Shown here: one piece after another, positions 48,562 to 60,252 of the stretch | How the letters are laid out: the number at the start of each line of letters is the position of its first letter | How positions within the stretch are numbered: the first letter of the stretch is position 1 | Source of the DNA: Galerina marginata | Lineage: Eukaryota > Basidiomycota > Agaricomycetes > Agaricales > Galerinaceae | Assembly: GCA_023014335.1 (NCBI GenBank) | Contig: JAECYW010000012.1 | Span: 1,736,001 to 1,800,000 of the forward strand | Reading direction: 5' to 3' | DNA: 64,000 nucleotides | Notes under the pieces: generated by a model | What the model was told of the DNA's origin: nothing | The model's input: the letters and a program-made list of their open reading frames with translations, nothing else | The model's database searches: none | Translations under genes and position numbers: made by a program

Positions 48562-51015
48562 TTACGGACGAATAATCTTCTCGGATTCAATCTCTTCCGA
48601 TTCTTGGCTCGGAGCTGGTGGCCCTTGGTAGTTCCGACGCCCGTCTGGATGAGAAGTATGTTAAGAATTTAAGCCACGTATTTTCAAGTGAGGACTGACT
48701 TATCAAATACCAGATCGCGCTAATGACAGCAAAGCCAACAAAGACCACAGAAGCATAGTCTGCGCCAGAGATGTTTAGCAAGCAATCAGCTAAAGTTGTG
48801 GTTGATGAACTCACTCATCGAAACCTTCGTCACTGGGATAACCGCAGGCATGGAAAACAAGACAATCTCAAATGCAGTCCAGAGCACAGCGAACACGTTG
48901 ATTGCGTAGCCCCACCTGCCAAGACTGAATGGAGCATCCGCCATGTCCTTGCGCCCATTCGCCACCGAAATGGCAATGGGCATTGCGTAGCTCGCACCTA
49001 GACACATAACAGCCACACCGACAAACGCATTGAAAGCTGCGGTTGAGCCAAGGAAGATGAGACCCAACACAAGTTGAATGGTCAGGGAAAGTAGGTATGC
49101 GTTCAAGGGCACATCTCCTAGCGAGCGGTTCACTTTGGACCACACTTGGTGTCCTGGGATGGCTTTATCTCTGGCAAAGCTCCATGTCGCACGGGACGCA
49201 GCACAGCAGATGGATATCGCGCAGAACATTCCAATACCGAAGATGATCAACCACTGAAAATTATTTATTAATGGCTGCGAAGTCAAAACGACAGGAGAAT
49301 GTTCATATGTACCATTCCGAAACCTCCGCCTTTTGAGCCCATGATGAGTTCGAATAGTACGCCAATAGGCTGACCTCCAGGAACTACAAGTCGGTTGAGG
49401 GTGAGACCATTCGACAAAGCAAGAAAGGGGAAATGGCTTACCAGCAAGCAGAGTCGCGACATCGGGGAGGGTGAACAAAATCGGAAGCAAAAAAATCAGT
49501 CCGATGATGAAACTGATCGGGATGGCCCATGACAGAGCCAAAGGGAGTTGAACGGTGGGATTATGGACTTCTTCTGCCATACTAGCCACTAGAGACTTGG
49601 TTAGTCTTGGATCGTCGGCGTGAAGTGACGGGACAAACCCATTCCAATGGCGGAGAATGTGTATGCTGGAAGACGTGATCAATTCCAAATCGATGTACAT
49701 CGATAATATTCTTACCTGGCTGAGAGAAAGTTAGCAAGAAATATATCAAGTGAGGAACAGTCTTACAGGGAGCAAGCCGATGAAAAACGACCACCCAGGT
49801 GTCCAGCCGGAACCAGATGGATCGAAATGGCCTAATGCAAAGGACGCAGAATGACGTCCGACTGCAGCCTTGGCAGATAAGCAAATAAGTATGACTGGGT
49901 TCCATTAACGAACTGAGGACTTTTCAGATGTACGTGGCTCACCGATGACGCCTAAAGCGGTCCAGCAAGCACAAATGATCTATCTCATCAATTCCAACAG
50001 TTATCAATACAGCTTTGGGGAGTCTGTAGAATACCCACATCTATTGTCGGTAAGAGGGAATTGAAGAAGATGCCGATTAAAGATGAAACGATAGTGATGG
50101 CCATGAAAACAAGGTCTGTCAAATAATTCAGCAAAAATTACATGTCCACAGCAGGTATCATTTCCTACAGGTTTGCCATGCTGCTGGAATCCATTCAGGA
50201 TGAAAAATGCCTGCACCAGCAACCAGGATTTGTGCAGTCCCCTTCCAAATACCTGATCACTATCAGTACCAACATATTCGCGAACAAACTCACGAAAGTT
50301 ACTGACAAACTAATGGTCCAAACACCGACCATCGTAAGCCAACCATTGATCCATGAAGATAGCAGACGGCGCTTGGGAGAGGTCAAACGGAAACACCAGT
50401 AGTACGCCCCGGCCGACGTAGGGTACTTCGAGCATACTTCTGCTAGAGACAGGGCAAGAGGTTGCGTCGTGATGGATATCAAAACCCAGCTACAATCGGC
50501 TCTCTTGAGATATAGACGTAAAGCGGACGAAATCTAGGTATACTCACCCCCAAATAATAGTGGCGGGTCCCCCTGCAACAAGAGAGGTCGCAATAGGTGC
50601 GGCAAGCCCAAAAGCTTGAGAAGAGTATGAGGATTATATCACAAGCAGCGGAGTAGAAAGAGGATTGACTTACGAACAGCAATTATTGCTGAATTCCGTC
50701 AATACGGAAGTAGCTTATCAGGAATTCCGATATCTTCCGGGATTGTCGAATCCTTACCGAGTAACACTGCAAGTAGTTTAATCATGAACGGTGAAAAAAA
50801 ATATGGTTTTTCAGGCGTACTAAAAAGTATGTGGAATAGACCACGCGACTGGATGATCATGAGGTAGACAGAGACATCGAGGAAACTAAGCTCGTACTCA
50901 CCCTTGTCAGCTCCTGCTGGTAGCCCATCTTCTTGAGATCCTGAGCAGCGCCATCAAGAGAGTTCGCCTCTTCAGATTGCTCTACAGCATTTGAGGTATC
51001 TAAACCCCTAGGCAT
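48562..51015 (-). CDS. APC-superfamily permease, GABA/choline type
   Basis: A 17-exon gene for 528 aa, from 51015 downward: 50902-51015, 50821-50848, 50758-50766 (9 nt), 50674-50688 (15 nt), 50548-50614, 50294-50490, 50169-50252, 50039-50115, 49943-49979, 49767-49894, 49716-49719 (4 nt), 49639-49665, 49442-49588, 49313-49383, 48815-49253, 48700-48759, 48562-48644. Family blocks are MGYQQELTRSRGLFHILF, AIIAVPFGLAAPIATSL, GGPATIIWGW, LAEVCSKYPTSAGAYYW, SWINGWLTMVGVWTISLS, HSASFALGHFDPS, FFIGLLPPAYTFSAIGMG, MAEEVHNPTVQLP and GGGFGMWLIIFGIGM. This is the group of yeast UGA4 and HNM1 that imports GABA, choline or amino acids. The joint around 50253-50293 gives an extra RIWK before GTAQ and is the least certain. 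Confidence 0.9.
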
Positions 51016-52930
51016 CTTCTATTAGGCCTTGTGTTGAGGCTGAGTGATCGACAACGGTAAGAGAAAGAGACCAGGAAAGTAGTTGAGCAAAAAGAAGCTT
51101 TGCAATTTGCACAGGAGCAGTCAACTCGAGAAGCGAGTGGAGGCGAACCTCAATCGTTCTTATATCCAAAATGCATGACCAATTCCCTCGTGCTTCTCGG
51201 GCTCCTTACGGCTGAAAAGTTATAACGGACGTGAGACAACGAAGTGGCCTTCACTATCAAGGATGGTAACGGGATAGAACTCTACACTCATGAGGGTGAG
51301 CTGGAAATTCCTGAACCGTTCCTTGCCATATTCTAAGCGGCTCCATCTCTTTATTATTGTTGTACTGACAGCGACTCGAATCTAAGCCAATGGTCCTATC
51401 AGATTGGATGGTGTTCTCCTGAAAGCCGAGAACAGACTCACAGACGATCTCAGGCTGTCACCAGCTGCAACGTCTGCGTTCATGAAGTTAGAAGGATATT
51501 TTTGGCCATGTGAAAAGAGAAATCATGGCGCAAGGTTGCAAGGATCAAGCAGTGGTACGATAATACGATTTGACTTCTGAAGCGGTTGATTCACGACCAC
51601 GACGGTGGTGTATTTGAGAGATTGTTCAACAATGAAGCTTTGGAGGGCGGGACGCTCGAAATGAAAGCATTGCGGCGTAGAACTTGAGCCAAAGGGACCC
51701 AAGGTTGGTGCAACACTGAGTACAGGTTAAAGGAGAGGGACCCTTCAAAGCTTCCGTCCCGAATGCCCCCGATGCATCTGGTCTCCGGGCCGGACTCAAC
51801 TTCGGCGACAGGGACTTCGCGTACTACGATGCGTACTGACCAGTATCAGTAAGAACCACACTCAACCTGTTTGAGTCTAGTTAAGTATGAGTTACGAACA
51901 GAACATGACGAATCGCCGATGACGAAGCTGTGGGAACTTGATCCGTTAAAAGGACAGCATATTTTCATCCCGCTAATACCCCAACAATACGCATACAGGT
52001 TTGTCTTTCGTTTGAAATAATATCCCAAACACCATCCGCTGCCGTATTTAAAATTTTTCATGTCTCTTTCTGTCATGGAAGAAAACGCAGACCTTTGTGT
52101 TGAAACTTCAAAGAGTCTAATGTGAAGCCTTAGCTGATATTTAGAGACCCCAGCGGTCCCGAACGAAGAGACTCCCGCTGCATGCTATAACGGCCACTGT
52201 AAATCCGAGACTGTTGCAATATTTGCGAAGCACAGATTTCTTAGTCAAGCAGCTTACTTTTGCAGCGAAGTTTTAGAAAACTGACTAAGTTACACACTGC
52301 CCAAGGAAACCAAGTAGTCAGTTTACTTAGCAGCCACCCACTAGACTGATACGAAGGCATTTTCTACAGCGGTTCTAGACCAAATCACACCTTCGGAACG
52401 GCTTTCCAGCGTGTGGCCGTTGAATCTAATGGCCGAATGCAATATAGTAACTGAGTGATTGCCTTGGTCAAGCACCGTTTCCTGATTTGTTCTGGAGACT
52501 GAGATGATACGGTGCATCATGTAGCATAAGCGAAATTAACGGACATCAAAATAGAGTTGACACTGAAAGTTGCTCCGGCGTCATGATCCATGATCGTTGC
52601 TAAAAGCGTCCTGGCTTGTGGGCGCTTTGTTTGGCCGTATTGATTGGTGGGTCCATGAATTTGGTCTATTTATAGATCGTAGTCAAACGCCGATTTTTAA
52701 AAATGAATTTATTCTACCAAGCTTGGCTGAGGCAATTTATACATCTCTGGAATTTGGTTGTGAGAGATTACATACAATTTGTCATTTACTAGTGTCAAAT
52801 TTCAGATCATGTTTATCGAGCAGACTCGTTTAGAATGGGTTTTTTCAAATTTCAATGACAACAAGTCATAGGGTACAGATTTTAAAGACTAAACCAAAGG
52901 TCGTCTGCAGCAATATACAATAGAAGTTAT
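51016..52930. other. intergenic, promoter side of the permease
   Basis: 1.9 kb. Short frames only; nothing recognised on either strand. Confidence 0.4.
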
Positions 52931-53426
52931 CTAAATGAAGTTCCAGTCGACCTTGATACGGCCGAGGTCCTGGTTAGCGAGCCGGGAAAACGCAGCAGGG
53001 GACAAGTCAATGTCATTAGACGCGCAGCCTGGGCATTTATCAACAACTTTGACGGTGACGGATTTTCCTTTGTCTAGAGTCATTGGTGTTAGCAAATCTG
53101 TGAGGTCTTTTTTTTGGTTTACACATACAATTGACTTTAATCCTCTTTCCACAGTTGCTTCCGTTTCCGTATTTTGGGGCAGAGAGGGCAACAATGAGAT
53201 CGTTGTCGTTGTTATTCTGACCACAGGCGCCGAGCTTTGGTTAACGAGTCAGCAAATGCCGAGTATAGAAGAGATGGAATTACCCCTGGCGCAAAGAAAG
53301 TAGCTGCACGAAGTAGGGTTAGACACTGAGTTTAATGCCGAATAAAATTCACATACCGTCTCCACGAAATGCGTTGACCATACCGAGGACAGTGGATAAA
53401 GCGAAGAAATATTTGGTGAGCTGCAT
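52931..53426 (-). CDS. small secreted double-psi beta-barrel (RlpA-like) protein
   Basis: A four-exon gene for 112 aa, from 53426 downward: 53357-53426, 53284-53303 (20 nt), 53129-53234, 52931-53073. It has a signal peptide (MQLTKYFFALSTVLGMVNA), then GDATFFAPGLGACGQNNNDND, IVALSAPKYG, GKSVTVKVVDKCPGC and DIDLSPAAFSRLA, ending near LGRIKVDW. This is the compact RlpA-like/expansin-related barrel common in basidiomycetes (relatives include riboflavin-aldehyde-forming enzymes and Barwin-like proteins). The family has wall-associated or stage-specific roles; a specific activity cannot be assigned. The cysteine pattern is complete, so the copy looks intact. Confidence 0.9.
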
Positions 53427-54077
53427 TCTGTTGGTTTGATTGAGGTGTAGAAACTTGTCTGATAAACGGCTTGAGTTCCAGCGATGCTTTTATATTACAG
53501 AAAGACCTCATTTCTGCGTCTCTGTCGGATTGCTTTATCATCTTCAAATTTGGACTAGGGCTCAAAAATATGTTTTACGTGCAGGAGAGGACACTTAACT
53601 TCATCATAGTTTTCCGGTTAAATTCAAGTAAGCACTAGGCCGACGCTGCGCGTTCTCTAAACTCCAATCAGGCATTGCTGTTAGGGATGACTATGACGTT
53701 CCATGTGTTTTCCACTCTCCAGCCACTCTTACAGATATACAGGTCGGAGCCGTCGGGCCATAGGGCCATAAATACATATAGCTGAGAAGGACATAGAGAG
53801 TACTTCTAGCCTTATAAGCACTGACTAGTCGGAAGCTTCGTGCAAGTACCTTTGGCCAGAATATGAAGGCACTTGGCCATATCTGAGTTACCCCCGGGCT
53901 ATGTTCGGGCATATATTCACAGCTTTTCTACAAGAGGTTAACCACCAAATTAATAAAGCTGATGGAAATAATCTAGTAGCCGTTGCTAGACGAAGGCCCC
54001 ACTTAATAAAAATAATAGAAAATCATACATAATGCTAGAGATACGCAAGAGCCGTTTCCCGGACTGTAGTATACGCC
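53427..54077. other. intergenic
   Basis: 650 nt between the barrel gene and the 3' end of the polymerase gene. Nothing recognised. Confidence 0.4.
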
Positions 54078-57000
54078 TTACCCTCGCACTCGCTCGTGTG
54101 GTTCTTGCCATGGCACTCCAAGAATCTTGAATATTTCTTCCTCCGTCTCTGAGGCCACTAGTACACCTATTCTATCTTCAGCGGGAATATTATCTGCCAT
54201 GAGGCATATGTCTTACCGGAGTTCATTTTGACGCGACGATCACGGGGGTCACGAACAACGTTCCCAAACAGTCCTCTCTGGTTTAGTGAATACCCCAGCA
54301 CGTTTGCCTTTAGGCGTATAGCACGATTGAACTAGAACACGAGATGAGGCTGATAAGCGTGGCTTAAAATGGTTTCTAAACGCACTATGTCATCTCCCTG
54401 AAAGATGGTCCATAATCAGGAAACGTTTCAAGAGCCAAGGTTAGTCAAAAGGCTGACCGTGTAGTACAGTAGAGCACCGCCTCTCGATGCCCATGGTACG
54501 CTCAAGAAATCGATTCGGCGTCGCCTTGAGCCGTCCACGTTCGGCAGACGGCACAGTCCACGGTAGGTAGCCTCCAGGTCATTCGGGTCATCGGGATGGG
54601 CAAGGTCTTCTGTAAGGATGCCAACAGAATGTAGTTCTCGAAGCAGTCGCGGGAGGACACCTGTTGACGCGGTACTAGTGTAAAATTGGACAAGACTGGA
54701 TGGAAGAACAATGACTAACCACGGTGTGTCAACCCGTCGTCAACGGGCCGAGTGATGAGTATGTCGATATCGCCGCAATCGGCTTTGCCCCTGCATGACA
54801 ATCAGCACAGATAAACAGTAGTAGTACTAAGCATAGAATGACCTTCGGTAACTACCCATTATTTCGATAAACAGTTTTGAGTCAATAGACAGGGCTATAG
54901 TATACGATCACATGAAATCAGTGAAGGGCTGGCTGACGGAAATTACTCCTTACCAATAGGCTTTATTAGGTCAAAAATCTCTTTGGCTTCAGCTCGAGGC
55001 ATACGATTGTTAATATCTGGGAAAAGAGGATCAGTCACAAGTTCCGACAAATGAATGATACAGCCACCTAGGCAGGCTTACCATCGTAATACCGCAGTCC
55101 TATTTCTTGGACTGCGGTTAACTTCACTCCACCTTTCCTATCTTTCAGGTCCTGCAAAGTTCGACATCCGGCTGAATACCACTGAAATGCAATGGATTGA
55201 CCTATTACCCAGATGAACTACGCATTCTGGCCCAATAGCAGACATATTGAGTCTTACCAACGCCATAAATTCCTTGAAAAAGTCGGGTGACTTCCACATC
55301 CTTCGTTTTTTCGTAAGAGATGCGTCGCAGTTGGCCTGTTTGAAGGATTTCCTCTATCTGTTATTGACAGACGTGTCTCAGTTATCAAGATTACAAAATT
55401 TTTGAGGAAATCTTATTACTTTTCGCGCTGTCTTTTCTCCAACACCTCTAATATTCCGGGCTTCCTCAAAAGTCTTGATGCGACGAGGGTAATTCCGTAG
55501 CGCTCGGATGCCTGGTAGATAATTAACCTATGTCAAAGGACAGAAATGTGAGAATACATTTGCTGTAACTGAAAGCCCGCCAGTGATCTTCATCGCCCAT
55601 TTTTGACTTATGAAGATCCATAAGCTCAGTAAGCTGGAATAGACATCCCGATTAAAACGCTCCAGCTGAAAATTGACAATCTAACCTTATCAATAATATC
55701 CTGGTTAGGACACCTCTTCGTGAGCTGAGGTTCCTTGTTATCACAAGTCCACCCCTTCAAACATGATCAGTAAAAGACCGCAAAACCCATTCGTTAGGGT
55801 CGGACTAACTCTTTTCTGCCGAGGGACATGAAGTGCTTCGGGAGGCTCGTCGTCCGTCTCGTCTCCATCTGAGCCCTCCATATCAAGTTCTCCAACACTA
55901 GACCACTGGAATGACGACATCAAGGTTGCGAAAACAAAAAACACGGACAACTGCTTACACCTTCCTCGTTTCGCTGCGCACGGGCTTGATCGTAGAACTC
56001 AGCCAAGGGGTCTTCGGCAGCATCGGTTTCTTTCTCGCCTGTGCTGGCCGACACTCTTGATGTGTTAATTCTTGATGAAGACGGTTGTGGATCTAAGGGG
56101 CGAAAAGGTGATGTAGGTGGCGAAACAAGCGCTCCAGGATGATGGCGGAATTCAGGAAGCCCGCGATTCACCCGATCGCCAGAAGAGGACGAAAGGGTAT
56201 GTTGGATTCTTGGAGCAAACGAGTCAGCATTAGATCTGTGAGGAGTTAATAGCAGACCAGTGTTAGGGATGTAGATCATACACACATAACAGGGTCTCTC
56301 AGCTGTTGCAACTCGTCCTTGACTCTTTCCTTACCTTTGCCTCTCAAGGGAGGCGCAGATCTGGGTATTTGCGGTTTACACCCTGCATCCATGCGTTCAA
56401 GGAAAGCTGCATTCATCCATACATTGCTTAGTTTCTCGTCGATTTCCTCTTGTGAGAGAACCGTCTCGTGGCCGAGAACGGACAGAAGCCACGACCACTT
56501 CACAGTGGGAATGTGGTCCGGAATGTCTTTGAGCCTATTGAGTCCAAGAGCCCGTAATGTTGGGGATACATGAGCCTCGGTGATGATATGGGTTGTAACA
56601 TCTGGTTTGAATTCCGGCATGAGGTTCCCGCCGTATCGCACAATCTGGAAGTTTGGAAACGGGAAAAACTTAGAGACACAATAATAAGAGACGGTGTTAG
56701 TTCCTACAATGTCCATCCTTCCACGAGTCGTCTCAGATGCGTGCCTCATATCCCCACCGGTGTAGAAAATATTTTTCCCTTTCAGAAACTTGACGTGCTT
56801 TCTTTTTTGAACGGGGTTTGAAGTAGAGGTATCTTGCAGGTTTGACGCAGCAATAGTTTTTGCTTGGAGCATGCTAGCATAAGCCGCTGGCGTCATCGGT
56901 GGTGGTTTTTCCTTCCTCCCTTTTGGCTTTCGTTTCTCGACAGCCGGTTTTCTATCTTTCATCTTCTCTTGCTTCGCGATGCTGCGTTCAGGGGGGTCAG

Positions 57001-58208
57001 GCGAGCTTGCACGCGAAGACGGAGATGAAGAAACGTAGATGATGGATGACTCTTCAAAAGTGTCCGCAGGTGCCTTGCTCGTGCTGGGTTCTCGTAAAAC
57101 CGACTTCGATCCCAACTTCAACACCTTATCGCGATGCTTCAGGGTGGTATGCTTTGCAATCCGCTCTTTTACCTCAAGATACAGCTTACTGGATTCGGGT
57201 GCTAATGGCTTCATACTATTATGCAAGGCGGGTTGACTGACGACGATACTTGGGTCCTCTATTGGTGAAGTGGGAGGTCCAGAAGCTGCTTTTGAAGTTT
57301 TCGTCCTGGTCTTGGGAGGTTGTCGCACGAGAGGGACTTCATTAAATGGGCGAAGATCAAGCTGATTGTTTTTCGGAAGTGCAACACTTGCCCCATTCTG
57401 TAAACTCGGGCGTACTGACGCTGGATCTATACTTTTAGAGAATGACGATATTCTGGAAAACCTTGTCAGTGCAAAGAAAAACTATGAGAGACGGTAGCAT
57501 ACGGGCTCAGTTCCGCAGCCGAAATGACTGAGGATGCCTGCGGACTGCACATTTGAGCTGTTTGAGCTAAGCGACGTTTCTTTTGAGGGCTTTGGCGTGT
57601 TTCCCTTGAAGGGGTCTGCCGTTTGTTTCGTTTCGCCTTGGACAATACCTGCGGATCACACACATCAAGCGTAAATGAATCTATGTCTTCCAGGCTAGGG
57701 GACCTTTGTTCTTCAGTTTGTGGGTCCTCGTTTGGTGGCTTGGTAATCAAATGATAGGTTCGCGGGGAACTCGAAGGGTTAAGGTCAGTGATGTCCCTGC
57801 CTTCATCCCAATCGGTCACAAGTTTCTTTGGAGTTGGACCTGCAGGTTGCAACAGCATGTCATCGCTAGCTTTGCGCTTCCTGGCCTTTCCAAGGTCGTT
57901 AACAGAGTCAATTATGTCCACTTCTTCTGGCGCAAGGTAGGACGCCAAGGGTGCCACTGTTAAATCTGGGGTCGTATTTTGCGGACTCCCTACTAGAAAT
58001 GAAGTGTATGGCACCCGTGAGGTCGACGCGTACGCGTTCGAAGTTTGACTTCGATTTATGCGTTCAGTATTTACGCGTTTGCAATAGGTTACACGCACCT
58101 TCGCTTAAACGAGGCCATCCGTTTCAAGTATTCATCTATCGTCTCGTCGGGGATACGCATCCGTTCTTCCTGTTCCGCATAATACTCGTCGATGTTAATC
58201 TTGGGCAT
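54078..58208 (-). CDS. DNA polymerase X family, lambda-like
   Basis: An 18-exon gene for 1064 aa, from 58208 downward: 58099-58208, 57503-58048, 56708-57452, 56286-56644, 55959-56235, 55810-55905, 55686-55754, 55558-55633, 55420-55511, 55258-55357, 55082-55201, 54954-55016, 54843-54894, 54720-54790, 54458-54660, 54386-54397 (12 nt), 54217-54331, 54078-54166. A gap-filling repair polymerase (base excision repair, end joining). A disordered basic N-terminus is followed by a BRCT domain (KNIFYTGG, IVRYGGNLM, VKWSWLLS), the 8-kDa helix-hairpin-helix lyase region (NIRGVGEKTARKI), and the fingers and palm with GSYRRGKADCGDIDILITR (Asp909, Asp911) and RRIDFLSVPW (Asp976). The thumb ends in VASETEEEIFKILGVPW. 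The N-terminal half is longer than in human lambda (575 aa total). Confidence 0.93.
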
Positions 58209-58933
58209 TTCTTAATACAAAGGGTCTTGATCTTCGATTTATATCTCTTTCAGTCGAGTCAAGAAGGCAAGATCTGAGTTGATGAGGAAGGTGTCAACAG
58301 TCAAGCCAGACCGGCACCGGGGTTTGTAACCATCGCGTTTGTCTAAGTGACACGTGATTGGAGAATCGCGGAGTCATAATTATCCCCATTCTCACATCCA
58401 TTAACTCTAAGCCAAACCCCTTTTGTGAGTGGTATCTACTTTCGATATTCAGTATCTGTGACGAAATCACATCTACAATCGCGATTTCTTTAGTTTTCAA
58501 GCTTGGTTTTGTGTTTCGCCACGTGTTTATCCATCCATGTTTCCGTTATTTCGCCCAATGCCTATTTCTGACAAAATCTGACGCGGAGTTCATTCATTTG
58601 GCTCCGCAACCAGACTCTTCCACCCATACAAGGCATCCAAAGGATCTGAATGAGATTTCCTGGAATCCGGGATATCGAATCTGTAAATGGGATAGCTCAG
58701 TCTATCTTAATAGACGCCCGCGTGCCGATAATCAGGTGGAAATGGACTGCGCCAGAGGCAACGCTTTTCCACATTCCTGAGGATTGGAGCCACTTAATGG
58801 ATGGCCACCACGTTGTTCGTGTGGACGAGGGGATTAACTGTTTCTGACCCTGACTTCGGGCATAGCTCCGTAGCAGAGCACCTACTTCGATTTTTCAGAT
58901 TCCTCATCAGCGCGGTTCAGAATATCGATATGA
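58209..58933. other. divergent intergenic region
   Basis: 725 nt between the divergent polymerase and methyltransferase starts. Open frames here (58358-58847) have no motif. Confidence 0.4.
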
Positions 58934-60252
58934 ATGCCTTTCTCAGGTATAAAAACTGAAAGCAGGTACGAATCCTTGTCCCTTGAACAAACTCCTCCAT
59001 CTATGTCGAGCCCGACTGACACTGGTCAAGACCACGTCAATGGTAACGGCGTCCACGAAGGCGCTGAGGCAAACGGCAGCGACGATTATGACTCGGACCA
59101 CCTGGACTCTCCTTCTGTCGTCGAGCTGAATCCAGAAGACTTCCCGAGTTACTTTAGAGAGCAGGATGGCCGTCTTTTCCACTCCAGCTCATCGCCTTAC
59201 CCATTACCAGTGGATACCCCGGAGCAAGAGGTAAATTTCTCCTTGTTGGTGACACATTGTGCTGACCCGATGCTTTGCTTGCAGCGGTTTACTTTAATTC
59301 ATAACCTCTTAAGGCAGTTTTTCGGTGTCAACTGCATTGGCCCAGTGGTGGACGTGTTGAACGAGTCCCAAGGGCGTCATAGATGGGCCCTCGACATATG
59401 TACGGGCAACGGCAAATGGTACGTGATATGTACATTATTATTCTTATCCGATCGATAATCCCTATCCTGTTCAGGGTCATAAACATGGCACAAGAATACC
59501 CCCGCGTCCGTTTTCGAGGGTTTGACATTGGTGACATTTAGTTCCGTCTGCGGCGGCCTGGGAAGAGATTTAACCGCGTTGCTTCGCAGTTCCCATTGCT
59601 ACGCGGTACCCTCCACGCCACGTTCAGTTCGAAGTGGACGATGTTAACACGCGTTTCCGGTGGAGCGATTCAACGTTCGACCTTGTAAATGCTCGCGCAG
59701 TCGCCATGGCTGTAAATATTAATTTTTAAATTGTTAATTGTCTCTTGACGCACTTTCCAGGTTCGCGAATACCCTCAAGTTCTCCAAGAAGTTGCTCGCG
59801 TGTTACGCCCAGGCGGCTTGTTTGTGTCCTATGAATGGGCACCATACCCAGCCTTTGACCCTTCCCTCCGACGAGACCCTGTCGTATACGCCCCAGCTTC
59901 TTTCCGCTTCCATGATGCCATAAACACGGCTCTCCTTCAGCGTAGAGGCCTTCACCCGATTGCTGCGCAAATTCCTTCCTTTCTGGCAAGCGCAGGCGTG
60001 TTCACAGAAATTTCCGCTGAACAGCGTTACATACCCATCGGCGCGTGGTCCGCAGACCCCTCTTTACAAAGCATTGGCACTGCGTGCCTCGAAGCGAATG
60101 AAAGATACGCAAGTTCCGTCAAGCCACTGCTTTGCGATTCCGGGTGGACCGATGCAGAGGCCGAAAGCATGTTGACGGACTTCATTCGGGAAATCAGAAC
60201 CGTGGACGGCCTCGTCAGCGTCTTATACACGGTGCATGCACGCAGAGTCTAG
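58934..60252 (+). CDS. SAM-dependent methyltransferase, LaeA/UMTA-like
   Basis: Exons are 58934-59230, 59285-59418, 59475-59530, 59590-59711 and 59761-60252, 366 aa. An in-frame ATG at 59003 would give 343 aa and is as likely to be the true start. A Rossmann-fold class I methyltransferase with ALDICTGNGKWVINMA (motif I, SAM-binding), FRGFDIVPIATRYPP (acidic end of strand 2), DLVNARAVAMAV (post-I) and EVARVLRPGGLFVSYEW (motif III region). Relatives include LaeA-type regulators of fungal secondary metabolism and the UMTA group. In basidiomycetes these form large families whose substrates are mostly unknown, so no regulatory role should be assumed. The N-terminus is acidic and disordered. Confidence 0.88.

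Noticed and set aside
42260..60252. Secondary-metabolite cluster (transporter, esterase, phosphopantetheinyl transferase, LaeA-like methyltransferase)
   Set aside because: No synthase or terpene cyclase is present, and unrelated housekeeping genes (polymerase lambda, permease) lie between. Co-location alone does not support a cluster.
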